Positions 24,919-33,923 of a stretch of DNA of 64,000 nucleotides are shown here, piece after piece. The notes under the pieces are model-generated. The model did not search any database, was not told the origin of the DNA, and was given only the letters and a program-made list of their open reading frames with translations. This stretch comes from Promethearchaeota archaeon. Its GTDB lineage: Archaea; Asgardarchaeota; Lokiarchaeia; Sigyniarchaeales; SOKP01. Numbering within the stretch: the first letter of the stretch is position 1; the number at the start of each line of letters is the position of its first letter. The stretch spans positions 62,001 to 126,000 of the forward strand of contig JAHPZA010000003.1 of NCBI GenBank assembly GCA_019058445.1. The letters are read 5' to 3'. Both the position numbers and the translations under genes were made by a program.

Positions 24919-26940
24919 TTAACCAAAGAAATATGATTCTAAATCAGAAATACTCATTTTTTCTTCTCCTTTATTTTTCAGATAGTACATAATTTCTTTT
25001 TCTTGATATGCTAACACATTTTTAATAGAGAATGAGATTATATACTCATTTTCTTCTTTAGATTTTGAAACTTTATTTTCGGTATTTGAAGATACTAATT
25101 CAAAGGTATCTGGTATTGTGTCTGTTATTAATACATCCTTTATTTCCACATTCGAATTATTTCTCATTGTAATACTTATCGCAAATTCATCTGCATCACG
25201 TCCAGGAAAGATTTCTTTTCCAATTGTCAGATTACGACGCTTATGTGTGACCTTTATCTTAGGTTTTTTCATGTCTGATAAGATATTTTTCACTACATAA
25301 TATTCAGGTATTTCGATTTCTGCCAGATTCTTGTTTTTTATATAATAACAGCTGACTTCTAACGGAAATTCATATGCTTTATTATAATCTGGAGTCATTG
25401 CCCGAATTGGATATGTCAGTTCTAATTGTCCATTTATCCCTATTAAATCCCTTATTTGATTATTCGTTAAATTTATAATTAATTCTAAAGCATGTTCCTT
25501 AGATGGATCATCATCTTGAGGTGTAATTTTGAGGGTAATATCATCTATTTTCATGTCTCCTGAAGAGTTTTTAAGCTTAATTTGTGCAAGATCAATAGGA
25601 GGCTTAAAATCTTCTGGAATTGTCTCATTAATTATAATACCTTTAATAGGAACAATGCCCGTATTATGAATAATAATTTTATTAAATAATTCTGATTCTT
25701 CAAATGACTTGATTTCTTTTTGAGAGATATCTTTTTCAAAATAAAATCCTATCACTTCAATTGTTGTATCTTCCACTTGTAAGCTTACATTAGTGTTTCT
25801 CTCAATAGCATAATCCAATGAATAAGTTAGCTTTCTTGAAAATTTAGGTTCATTCTCCTCATGAAGTTCCCATTTATTAGTATTAAATGTTTCACCAGGT
25901 CGTAAAATAACTTTATTTCCTTCCTTAGTCATATCTAAATCTACATATTTTGTAGATCTCGTTTTATCGGTAATTAAAACGTTTTTCAATTGCATAGTAA
26001 AATCACTATGATTCGCAAAGATAAATGAGCATTCCCATTGATTTGGTTCTGTTTCTTTCTCTTCCACATCTATGACATGCTTTGCGTGGGAATATGCTGA
26101 GAATTCTTTAATATCAGTTTCTGAGACAATATAATTTTCTAATTCATATGTCATAGTAATAATCCCCGTCCTAATCTGCTTATTTTTTTCTGGAATTATT
26201 TTAGCTATAATAATTACCTGTCTCTGTTCTCCAGGTTTTAATTCTCCTAAATTCCAAGATAATTTATTGTTTTTAATTTTTATATCTGCTTTCGAGTCGC
26301 TTGAACATTCTAAATCATAAAAATCCTTAGGAATTTCTTTTTCAGCATGAATATTTTTAATGATATAATTTGATTGATTATGTAAATCAATTAAAAATTT
26401 AACTGTATTTTCTTGACCAAATAACAAAATATATCGATCATCTTGACCAATCATAGGAATTTCTGTAAAATCCTTTACTGCTTTTATATCCTTATTAAGA
26501 ATCTCTATTGATTCATAAATCTTAAGAGGATCTGATAGATCATCTAAACTACTAATGTTGTATCTAATATTCTTATTAGTTTGTGGTTCAAATATCCCAA
26601 GACTCAACTCATTTTGAATATCTAAATTGGTATATTGAGAGCCTAAGATTTGAATGCGAGTATCCCACATTCGATCTTTATATGAATTATTTATTATTGA
26701 TACATTGCCATAGCCATTAGCAGATTTTCTTTGCATAGTATGATCATACTGAAATTCTAAAGTTTCCTCATTAACTATTGTAATTTCAGATATACTTTCT
26801 GCTGTTTTTGAAATTTGAACCTCATTTGTTTCATATTTTCCTAAGTGCTTTGTTTCTTCCATAAATTTGAGAGGTACTCCCAAAAAATTTGGACCGATTT
26901 TGGTCCTTAATTCAGTTTGATTAATGCATTTAAATCCCAT
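24919..26940 (-). CDS. Cytosolic protein with repeated DUF11-like beta-sandwich units, in the che operon
   Basis: This is a 673-residue protein with at least four degenerate repeats built around N-x-S/T...I/V-K-x-V/I-x-I-x-D/E-x-I-P-x-x-F, for example near 180-260 (with LSWNLGELKPGEQRQVIIIA), 310-390, 420-470 (GIIINETIPEDF) and 590-650 (VLITDTIPDTFEL). This is the pattern of DUF11/CARDB-like beta-sandwiches usually found in surface proteins. Here there is no signal peptide or membrane anchor, so the protein seems cytosolic. It lies between cheA and the unknown gene at 24051 with short gaps and a GGAG ribosome site. Function is unknown; a scaffold for the signalling array is one possibility. 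Confidence 0.6.
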   Translation of the reverse strand: MGFKCINQTELRTKIGPNFLGVPLKFMEETKHLGKYETNEVQISKTAESISEITIVNEETLEFQYDHTMQRKSANGYGNVSIINNSYKDRMWDTRIQILGSQYTNLDIQNELSLGIFEPQTNKNIRYNISSLDDLSDPLKIYESIEILNKDIKAVKDFTEIPMIGQDDRYILLFGQENTVKFLIDLHNQSNYIIKNIHAEKEIPKDFYDLECSSDSKADIKIKNNKLSWNLGELKPGEQRQVIIIAKIIPEKNKQIRTGIITMTYELENYIVSETDIKEFSAYSHAKHVIDVEEKETEPNQWECSFIFANHSDFTMQLKNVLITDKTRSTKYVDLDMTKEGNKVILRPGETFNTNKWELHEENEPKFSRKLTYSLDYAIERNTNVSLQVEDTTIEVIGFYFEKDISQKEIKSFEESELFNKIIIHNTGIVPIKGIIINETIPEDFKPPIDLAQIKLKNSSGDMKIDDITLKITPQDDDPSKEHALELIINLTNNQIRDLIGINGQLELTYPIRAMTPDYNKAYEFPLEVSCYYIKNKNLAEIEIPEYYVVKNILSDMKKPKIKVTHKRRNLTIGKEIFPGRDADEFAISITMRNNSNVEIKDVLITDTIPDTFELVSSNTENKVSKSKEENEYIISFSIKNVLAYQEKEIMYYLKNKGEEKMSISDLESYFFG

Positions 26941-26998
26941 GTTTATTTTGCTCCATTTGATTTATCTTTTATTTTTTATTACATATTTTTGACTAATT

Positions 26999-29089
26999 TT
27001 AATAAATATCATTTAATTGTGAGTATTGCAATTCGTTTAATTTAGAGTTTATAATATTAAAAACATCAAGTATTAAACAAATAGAACCGTCGCTCAGGAT
27101 TGTTGAGCCTGAAATATAGTTGGTAATAGAATATTCTGATTGAAATGGTTTCACCACCGCATCAATTTGTTCAAGAAGCTCATCTGCAATTAATATTGCT
27201 GATGAATTCTCATCTTTCTGACATAAAACTGCCAATTTAGTGTGTGAATTTTTCTTTACTTTACCATTACTATTTAGTTTCAAAAGTTTATCCAATTTAA
27301 TTATGGGTAGAAGACTTGAGTTGATTTTATAATATTTTGACTCTCCAACATACTCCAGAGAATCGGGACTATAAAAATAAATTTGTTTTATGTTTTCCGT
27401 AGGAATCGCGAAGATATCACCTGCGATTTTTAATAATTGTGCCTTAATAATTGCCCTACTAAAGGGTACAATTACTGAGAATTTCGTTCCGATTCCTTTT
27501 TCTGTGAAAATTTGAAAAGAACCTCCAAGTTTTTTAACCTTTTCATCAACAATAGCTAAACCCATTCCTCGTCCAGAGATCATATCTGCATCCGTAAGGG
27601 TTGAAAAGCCAGGCATCAAAAGAAATTTATTCAAAACTTCATTTGAAAGAAGTTCTACCTCGTTGGGAGTGTAATATCCCTTAGCAATGATATTTTCTCT
27701 TATTTTATCATAATTAATCCCTTTTCCATCATCAGAGATTTCAATATAGATTAATCCTGCTCTTCGATATGTCTTTAGTTTTAAGACTCCTGTTTCATTC
27801 TTATTTTTAGAAATCCTTTCTTTTGGTGATTCAATTCCATGATAAATTGCATTTCTAAGAAGATGGACTAATGGTGAATTAAGTTCTTCTAAAATTTTTC
27901 TGTCCATCTCCACATTAATGCCTTCTAGGATGAATTTTATTTTTTTACCTGTTTCTACCGCAACATCACGTACCAATCTTTTATATTTCCTAAAAGTTGA
28001 TTCTACTCTGACAAGTTTTAAGTCAAAAATGATTTCTTGAATATCAAGGAGGGATTTATCAATATTATCAAAAAGGATACTTATCTCCTGATCTTGTCTC
28101 TCCTTGAGTATTTGACTAATTTGATTTTTAATTATGATTAATTCTCCAAAGTAATCCATTAATTTTTCCAATGTATCAATATCAACTTTTATTCTTGAAA
28201 TTGTCGCTCTTTCATTCTGGAAATTGTCTATTATCTTAGACACCGGTTCAATTTCTCCATCAATGATTTCTTCTTCGTAAGTGTTTTCTTTTTCACTTTC
28301 CAGGCTACTTTCAAATGTGTTCTCATCCTGCATCTTTATACTAAAGTTAGTCAGAAGAGCTTCAAATTTGTCATGATTTAACTCTGTTATAACTTTATTA
28401 TCAATTTCAAGGATTTCTTCCAAAATTTGAGAAATTTGGGCTGAATTTTTTTGAGTAATATAGTAAATTTCAAAATCTCTATCAAAATTTCCAATTTCTA
28501 ATAATCGAGGTTCAGGATTACTATAACAAATTTGACCAACTTCATTGAGCGCTCTAAAAATAATAAATAAGCGTACTTTTTTAAATACACAAGTGGCCTG
28601 TAATCTGAGATATATCTTATAATATTTATTATTTTTAACGCTTAGTGTTTGTTTAATTTTATCCTGAGGAATTGGTTTAATAAAGGTAATTTCATATTCA
28701 TTCTCGAAATCATCAAAGGTATCTTTAATTTCGTCTAAAAATTTAACATCAATATCAGTATTATCCCCTTTTTTAAGTCTGCTCACTACTGTTCGAAGAA
28801 CATCAAGACTTTCAAAAAAGATTGAAGTAAATTTACTGATTTTTTCGGTTGAAACTTTATTATCTTTAGCCTTGTTCAAAAAATCTTCTAAAAAATGGCA
28901 GAATTTTGAAACGTTTTCAAAACCTGCCATGGCAGTCAATCCTTTTAAAGTATGGAATGCGAAAAAAAGTTCTTGAACTGGTTTTTTATTGCGAGGATTT
29001 TCTTCTAGCTTGAGAACTTCATCTTCTACTTTTTGGATAAGATCTTCGGATTCATTTATAAAAAGCTGAATATCTTCTTTAGATGCCAT
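26999..29089 (-). CDS. cheA: Chemotaxis histidine kinase CheA
   Basis: This is a 696-residue kinase. The P1/Hpt domain has phospho-acceptor His46 (FAFHTLKGLTAMAGF). A divergent regulatory P2-like region follows (about 150-255), then the P3 dimerisation helices (about 290-370). The P4 ATPase has an N-box (LVHLLRNAIYHGIES), DDGKGI and GRGMGLAIV, and a CheW-like P5 domain lies at the C-terminus. It autophosphorylates in response to receptor arrays and transfers phosphate to CheY and CheB, several of which are encoded in this locus. AAAGGGGA precedes the ATG. The order cheW-cheY-cheA upstream of the accessory genes resembles archaeal che loci. Confidence 0.95.
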   Translation of the reverse strand: MASKEDIQLFINESEDLIQKVEDEVLKLEENPRNKKPVQELFFAFHTLKGLTAMAGFENVSKFCHFLEDFLNKAKDNKVSTEKISKFTSIFFESLDVLRTVVSRLKKGDNTDIDVKFLDEIKDTFDDFENEYEITFIKPIPQDKIKQTLSVKNNKYYKIYLRLQATCVFKKVRLFIIFRALNEVGQICYSNPEPRLLEIGNFDRDFEIYYITQKNSAQISQILEEILEIDNKVITELNHDKFEALLTNFSIKMQDENTFESSLESEKENTYEEEIIDGEIEPVSKIIDNFQNERATISRIKVDIDTLEKLMDYFGELIIIKNQISQILKERQDQEISILFDNIDKSLLDIQEIIFDLKLVRVESTFRKYKRLVRDVAVETGKKIKFILEGINVEMDRKILEELNSPLVHLLRNAIYHGIESPKERISKNKNETGVLKLKTYRRAGLIYIEISDDGKGINYDKIRENIIAKGYYTPNEVELLSNEVLNKFLLMPGFSTLTDADMISGRGMGLAIVDEKVKKLGGSFQIFTEKGIGTKFSVIVPFSRAIIKAQLLKIAGDIFAIPTENIKQIYFYSPDSLEYVGESKYYKINSSLLPIIKLDKLLKLNSNGKVKKNSHTKLAVLCQKDENSSAILIADELLEQIDAVVKPFQSEYSITNYISGSTILSDGSICLILDVFNIINSKLNELQYSQLNDIY

Positions 29090-29121
29090 ATAATCCCCTT
29101 TATCATTCTTTTTCCATATAT

Positions 29122-29511
29122 TTATTTCTTATCTTTAATTTTTAGAATACGCTCCATAACTTCTACAATCTGTTCAGTTTTGAAAGGCTTTTGAATAAAA
29201 TCTTTAGCTCCTTTTTTTGCCGCTTCAAGTACTAAAGCTTCTTGACCTAAAGCAGATACAACCACGATGATCGCCTTTGGATCAACCTTTAAAAGATCTT
29301 CAATAGTTTCAATGCCTCCCTTTTCAGGCATTACAAGATCCATCGTGACCATATCTGGTTTTAATTTTTTGTATAGGGCAATCGCTTCTTTTCCATTTTT
29401 CGCTTCACCGACGACTTCACCGTAATTAGTTTTTGAAATTATATTCTTCAGAATATTTCGTGTAAATTGGGCGTCATCAACTACCAATATTTTACTTTTA
29501 TTATTTGACAT
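29122..29511 (-). CDS. cheY: CheY-type response regulator, second copy
   Basis: This is a 129-residue receiver with the VVDDAQFTRN acidic pair, phospho-acceptor Asp58 (MVTMDLVMP), VVSALG and FIQKPF. It is closely similar to the CheY at 18678-19067, so the two are a paralogous pair, each located near the head of one half of the locus. An AGGAG Shine-Dalgarno sequence lies upstream. It is between cheW and cheA with gaps of 27 and 32 bp. Which of the two drives the output and which might act as a phosphate sink cannot be told. Confidence 0.93.
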   Translation of the reverse strand: MSNNKSKILVVDDAQFTRNILKNIISKTNYGEVVGEAKNGKEAIALYKKLKPDMVTMDLVMPEKGGIETIEDLLKVDPKAIIVVVSALGQEALVLEAAKKGAKDFIQKPFKTEQIVEVMERILKIKDKK

Positions 29512-29538
29512 TTTTCTAACTCCTATTTTTGGTTAATA

Positions 29539-30063
29539 TTATTTTGTTATTGTTTGTTCTTTTTCTATAATGGTTTGTTCTACTTCAGTTAATATTCTAC
29601 TCAAATCGAGTAAAATTCTAGGTCTATCTTTAAACTTTATAATTCCTTTGATATATTCAATTCCAACACTAGTTTGGAATATTGGACTTAAACCTTCAAC
29701 TAAATCAATATCAATATTGGCTATATCCAAAATACGATCAACTAAAAATCCTGTGTTCACATTATTAACACTAACAATGATGATGTATTTTTTCTCTGAA
29801 CTATATTTTTCTTCATTTTTCTTAGAATCTTGTATTCTATATTCGTTCAGATTTAATTTCTTGCTCAAATTTACAATATGTATAATTTCTCCTCTGTAAT
29901 TATAAATTCCATCAATAAAATCATAACTTTGAGGCAATTTTCTAATTTGGCCTGCCAATATTATTTCTTTAGTATCATAAATATTAATAGCAAATTGTTC
30001 GCCTTCTGTTTCAAATAAAATAACTGAAAGCTTATTTCCTTGAGTATAATATTCTTCTTGCAT
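29539..30063 (-). CDS. cheW: CheW scaffold protein
   Basis: This is a 174-residue single CheW domain: LSVILFETEGEQFAINIYDT, then FIDGIYNYRGEIIHIVNLSKK and a C-terminal FKDRPRILLDLSRIL. CheW couples chemoreceptors to CheA. The protein has a modest lysine-rich insertion near residues 75-90. AGGAG precedes the ATG. It is the second gene of the upstream che unit, after a longin-like gene. A second CheW domain is present in the CheW-CheC-CheC fusion at 22115-24025. Confidence 0.92.
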   Translation of the reverse strand: MQEEYYTQGNKLSVILFETEGEQFAINIYDTKEIILAGQIRKLPQSYDFIDGIYNYRGEIIHIVNLSKKLNLNEYRIQDSKKNEEKYSSEKKYIIIVSVNNVNTGFLVDRILDIANIDIDLVEGLSPIFQTSVGIEYIKGIIKFKDRPRILLDLSRILTEVEQTIIEKEQTITK

Positions 30064-30121
30064 ATTTTTTTCTCCTAATCTTTTTTTTACGCATTACAAA
30101 CTTTTTTTTATCTAAATTTTC

Positions 30122-30937
30122 TTACAAATTAAAATATCTGTTAATATTTTTCTCAAATTCGTAAAATGCCGTAATATCTCCATTAAAATTTTCAAGATGG
30201 GTTTTATATTTCTCCAGAAATTCATCAGCCATAAGATACATATATCTTTTAATAAGCGGAGTTATCTTTTCAACTAAGAAAGCAAAAATTACATTTTTCT
30301 TAGTAATCGTGTAAAATAGCTGATTTCCGAAATTTATCTCTTTTAATTTCCCCCCTGTCTCTTTACCGATGACAAATTGTGAAAATGAAAAAAGTGCTGA
30401 AATAAAACCTCCTATTTGAACTTCTCCATCAATAATGTCAGTCCGTTTTCCCATAATTTTTGTAAAAAGTGGACATCCAGCAGTATCAATAATAAAAATA
30501 CCAATTATTCCCTCTATTACAGGTATTTCGATTGAGTTTTTAATAGTATTCTTAATCTCATCGATAGTATGATTATCAGTACAATATTTAATAATACTCT
30601 TAGAGTGTAAATATAATTCAGAATATTGGAGAGTACTTTCTTTTTCATAAAGATAAATTAGAATTAGTTTCTCTAACTCTTTTTTATTCTTGAAAAAGTT
30701 AAGAAATACAGAGAAATCATCTAAAGGAATAATGGAATTTCCACTATCTTTTTTGATTATTTCCATCTTGAAAAGATGTAATATATTTTGTATCATGGGC
30801 ATTCCAATACCAATTTGGTAAAGTACTTCAGAACTAAAATCTTCTGACTCAATGTTTTTGAAAGTAATTTTGATCAAACCAATGCCTAGCACTTCCAACA
30901 TTCTTGGATTATTAACACGTCTGTCCATGCTTATCAT
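30122..30937 (-). CDS. Longin-like protein at the head of the che operon
   Basis: This 271-residue protein is counted from an ATG at 30937 with GGTAG upstream; an in-frame TTG at 30949 and ATGs at 30928 and 30901 are alternatives. Residues 15-125 are mostly helical. The C-terminal half (IEGIIGIFIIDTAGCPLFTK, a FISALFSFSQFVIG helix, FYTITKKNVIFAFLVE) follows the strand-helix pattern of the longin-like domains common in Asgard archaea, usually small-GTPase partners. It heads the che unit, 58 bp upstream of cheW and below the shared promoter element. A partner of the roadblock-GTPase at 16334 is a reasonable inference. Confidence 0.6.
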   Translation of the reverse strand: MISMDRRVNNPRMLEVLGIGLIKITFKNIESEDFSSEVLYQIGIGMPMIQNILHLFKMEIIKKDSGNSIIPLDDFSVFLNFFKNKKELEKLILIYLYEKESTLQYSELYLHSKSIIKYCTDNHTIDEIKNTIKNSIEIPVIEGIIGIFIIDTAGCPLFTKIMGKRTDIIDGEVQIGGFISALFSFSQFVIGKETGGKLKEINFGNQLFYTITKKNVIFAFLVEKITPLIKRYMYLMADEFLEKYKTHLENFNGDITAFYEFEKNINRYFNL

Positions 30938-31012
30938 CGAGACTACCAAATTAGCTTTCTATAAATATATCCCCTAAATATACAATAATTCATTTATTGA
31001 TACTTATATTTT

Positions 31013-31060
31013 ATAATCTTGATAAAGTAAGTATTTAAAAAATTAATGAAATACAAAATA
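31013..31060 (-). promoter_or_regulatory. Shared che promoter-region element, copy 2
   Basis: This is the second copy of the 48-bp element at 19161-19208, with two mismatches. It lies about 75-125 bp upstream of the longin-like gene that heads the upstream che group. On the minus strand it contains the TATA-like TTTTTTAAATAC. Weaker similarity continues on the distal side (AAAAA and TTTGAGAG blocks), suggesting a once longer duplication. Confidence 0.65.
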
Positions 31061-31162
31061 TTACGCTTTAACGATACAAAAAACTCTGAAAAAAAATAAT
31101 TTAAATATAAAACGTTTTCAATAGGATTTTAAAAATTTGAGAGACACGACAAAATAATGATT

Positions 31163-31681
31163 TTATTTCAATTCTTCCTCAAATACTTGAAAATCAGAAG
31201 AAGTGAATAAACAAAAAATTACTTCTTTAATCTGAGTATCTTTTGATAAATACTCTTTAGCGGTTGCAATCATTATTTTTGCACATCTCTCAATAGGATA
31301 CCCAAAAATCCCTGTAGAAATTGCTGGAAATGCAATCGATTTTAGCTCATGTTCATCCATTAATTTTAGACTATTTAGAGTGGCATTTTTCAATTTTTCA
31401 TCTTCATTCCCTTCCCCCATCCGTGGCCCTACCGCATGAATAACATGTTTCGCTTTTAATTCTCCCCCTGTAGTAATCACTGCTCCTCCAACAAATGTAG
31501 GGGATTTCTTATTACATTCTTCTTGAATTTTAGGGCCGCCTTTCCGGCGAATTGCTCCGGCTACACCGCCCCCCAAGATTAATTGCGCATTAGCCGCATT
31601 GACAATAGCATCAGTAGCCAATTCAGTAATATCTCCTTGGACCAACTTAATTTTTGAACTTTTTATTATTAATTCTTTCAT
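31163..31681 (-). CDS. Macrodomain protein (ADP-ribose-binding, YmdB/MacroD-like)
   Basis: This is a 172-residue single macrodomain. VQGDITELATDAIVNAANAQ gives the adenine-binding Asp and the NAAN motif. GGGVAGAIRRKGG is the catalytic glycine loop, and SIAFPAISTGIFGYP the phosphate-binding loop. Such proteins bind ADP-ribose and often hydrolyse O-acetyl-ADP-ribose or ADP-ribosyl-protein bonds. The intact loops suggest an active hydrolase of the MacroD/YmdB type. AGGTT upstream of the ATG fits a ribosome site. It stands alone, divergent from the beta-helix protein gene. Confidence 0.93.
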   Translation of the reverse strand: MKELIIKSSKIKLVQGDITELATDAIVNAANAQLILGGGVAGAIRRKGGPKIQEECNKKSPTFVGGAVITTGGELKAKHVIHAVGPRMGEGNEDEKLKNATLNSLKLMDEHELKSIAFPAISTGIFGYPIERCAKIMIATAKEYLSKDTQIKEVIFCLFTSSDFQVFEEELK

Positions 31682-31829
31682 ATTAAAACCTTAAATATTA
31701 TCAATTTCAAATATATTTACTAGTATCTGGTATAATAGTATATAATAACAGTTTAAGTAACCATAATAATAATATATTTTCTAAGATAATCATTTCATAT
31801 TATAAGCTTATATTTGAAGGCGGGAATTA

Positions 31830-33035
31830 ATGAGCATACATTTTCGTAAAAAAGAAGCATCGATTGTCTTATTTTTATTCTTAAGCTTATTTGTTTCACT
31901 CCTTCTCATCAATACAGAGATTTCTGGGGCTAATTCCGAAAAGAATGAAGCGATAAATGAGAATAATAATAGAGAATCTCATCTCGAAGAATCCGGATTC
32001 TGGAATCTTACCGAATCTCCCATAGTTATTGATGATTATCAACCCAATTGTAATTGGAAAAAAACCGCCTCTAAGCATGAGTGGTGTTTTGGTAGTGGGA
32101 CTTTGGATGATCCTTACATTATAGAAAATGTTATTATAAATGGACAGGAGTCTACAAGTTGTATTACTATTAGAAATTCTAATGTGTATTTTATTATTAG
32201 GAATTGTATTCTCTATAATTCTGGTTGGTCCTTATTTAACTGGGACTCCGGGATTAAATTAATTAATACAAATAACGGGAACATATTAAATAACAACTGT
32301 TCATATAATAATGGTTTTGGGATTCTACAAATTGGATGTTCTAATAACAATTTTTCTGGAAACATTGTAAATCATAATTCTCATCATGGAATTTATAGCT
32401 GGAGTATCGATAAAATCAATATTTTTGAAAATGAAATTAATTATAACCAAATAACTGGGATATATTTTTGGTTTAGTTATAAAAACAACATTTCGGATAA
32501 CATCATAAATTCCAATCAAAATGGAATATACTTAATTATGAGTAGTAATAACTTTATCACGTCCAATTATTTAGTCGATAATAATGTGAGTATATATCAA
32601 TTCTGGTCTGGGGGGAATTTTATTAGTGAAAATAAATATGAATATGACCTGCCACCTCCTGCAATACCTGATGAGAACGCTAAAATAGATGGTGATGACA
32701 ATGATGACGATGACGACGATACTGAAGAAATTGAAGCTAAAGAGATCCCCTATATTAGTTTAATATTAATTGGTACTTCTATAGGATTTGTAAGCGGAGG
32801 AATTATTGGTTACCTCATTCAAAAAAAAAGAATCGAAAAAAAAAGCCTTTTTCTATTCAGTAAACCCATGAAAGAAAAATCTAAAGCGGAATCATCTTTA
32901 AATTTAGAGGAGAAGGTTGTTCCTGAACCAGAGTTAGAATTTGTACCAAAAGGAGCAATTATGAAATTTGGAGATATGAAAAAATTGATTGAGGAACAAG
33001 AAGATTTGAAAAAAAATGAAAATGAAAAAAAATAA
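31830..33035 (+). CDS. Cell-surface right-handed beta-helix protein (NosD-like) with C-terminal anchor
   Basis: This is a 401-residue protein. Residues 8-34 form a signal peptide (VLFLFLSLFVSLLLI, then a small-residue GANS end). Residues about 90-270 contain repeated N-rich turns (NNSxxNNGFGI, SGNIVNHNSHHGIY, SDNIINSNQNGIY) typical of parallel beta-helix NosD/pectate-lyase-like folds. An acidic linker (a run of Asp near 292-298) leads to a transmembrane helix (about 308-330) and a basic, then acidic, cytosolic tail of about 70 residues. It is probably exported and membrane-anchored; carbohydrate binding or adhesion is possible. GGCGGG precedes the ATG. Confidence 0.8.
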   Translation: MSIHFRKKEASIVLFLFLSLFVSLLLINTEISGANSEKNEAINENNNRESHLEESGFWNLTESPIVIDDYQPNCNWKKTASKHEWCFGSGTLDDPYIIENVIINGQESTSCITIRNSNVYFIIRNCILYNSGWSLFNWDSGIKLINTNNGNILNNNCSYNNGFGILQIGCSNNNFSGNIVNHNSHHGIYSWSIDKINIFENEINYNQITGIYFWFSYKNNISDNIINSNQNGIYLIMSSNNFITSNYLVDNNVSIYQFWSGGNFISENKYEYDLPPPAIPDENAKIDGDDNDDDDDDTEEIEAKEIPYISLILIGTSIGFVSGGIIGYLIQKKRIEKKSLFLFSKPMKEKSKAESSLNLEEKVVPEPELEFVPKGAIMKFGDMKKLIEEQEDLKKNENEKK

Positions 33036-33055
33036 TAATATCAATAAAAGAAAAA

Positions 33056-33790
33056 TTAGCCTTGCTCTTGGTCTTTTTTGAAAATTTCATCTAATTTGGC
33101 TTTATCTTCGTCAGACATCTTACTCATTGCTTCCATTTGCTGCTGCATTAGGATCCTCATGAAGTTATTACTTATGATTTGGTTTAAAACGGGCAATGCT
33201 ATCCGCATTCGAGTTAGTTCATAATTCATAAGTTTTGCAGTCTCCCTCATCTCTTTCAGTTCCTCTTTTGTCATCCCCTCCTGTCCTATTCCTGGACATT
33301 CTACATCCACAACTGTAAAATTTTTTCCATCGAACTCTAACGGGTATGTTCGACAGCTTAAAGGACGATTCTCATAGATTAAACATTTTTTTTGCTCAGC
33401 ATTGTATAAAGGGCATTTCTCCTCTAGTAATTCCTCTACAGGAGTTCCTGTAAGCATTTGTGTTGGTGATTTTTCATCATCTTCTTTTTGTGGAGGTAAT
33501 GGTTTTAAGATTAGGTCAAATACACCGTCAGGCTTACTATAGACATCCAAATAAGGAAGGAAATTGGCTACTACTCCATTTCGAGCCCACATCTCTAAAT
33601 CCCAAAGTGTAATGGGGATAGGTCCTCTAGCAAGACAGCATTTATCACATCTCGTACATTTAAATGTAAATTTTGCTTTTTCTTTTTCAGGTTCAGCCTG
33701 ATCATCTACAGGTTCTTCATTTTTAATTTCTTCTTTCTTTTCAGAATTTTGATTTTCTTGGTTATTTTCAGTCAATTCACATCTTTCCAT
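33056..33790 (-). CDS. YkgJ-family cysteine cluster protein
   Basis: This is a 244-residue protein. After an acidic, low-complexity first 40 residues comes FKCTRCDKCCLARGPIPIT, then CPLYNAEQKKCLIYENRPLSCRTYPL, the cysteine pattern of the YkgJ/FliB (CxxCxxCC...C...C...C) family thought to bind an Fe-S cluster or zinc. The biochemical role of most members is unknown. The C-terminal 80 residues are helical and end in a charged tail. It converges on the beta-helix gene with 20 bp between stops and has no evident functional neighbour. Confidence 0.85.
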   Translation of the reverse strand: MERCELTENNQENQNSEKKEEIKNEEPVDDQAEPEKEKAKFTFKCTRCDKCCLARGPIPITLWDLEMWARNGVVANFLPYLDVYSKPDGVFDLILKPLPPQKEDDEKSPTQMLTGTPVEELLEEKCPLYNAEQKKCLIYENRPLSCRTYPLEFDGKNFTVVDVECPGIGQEGMTKEELKEMRETAKLMNYELTRMRIALPVLNQIISNNFMRILMQQQMEAMSKMSDEDKAKLDEIFKKDQEQG

Positions 33791-33923
33791 TTAGTTTTTT
33801 TGGATATTTTCTAATGAGTAGATTTATTAAAAATTCAAAATTAATCCTAGAAAAAAAATTTTATCTTTATCTATGATAAATGATTTAACATTATATCCAA
33901 ATAATAGATAAATTACAATAGAC

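Noticed and set aside
31830..33035. The beta-helix surface protein as substrate of the archaeosortase at 35835
   Set aside because: Its transmembrane helix is followed by a cytosolic tail of about 70 residues, whereas sorting substrates end within a few residues after the helix.
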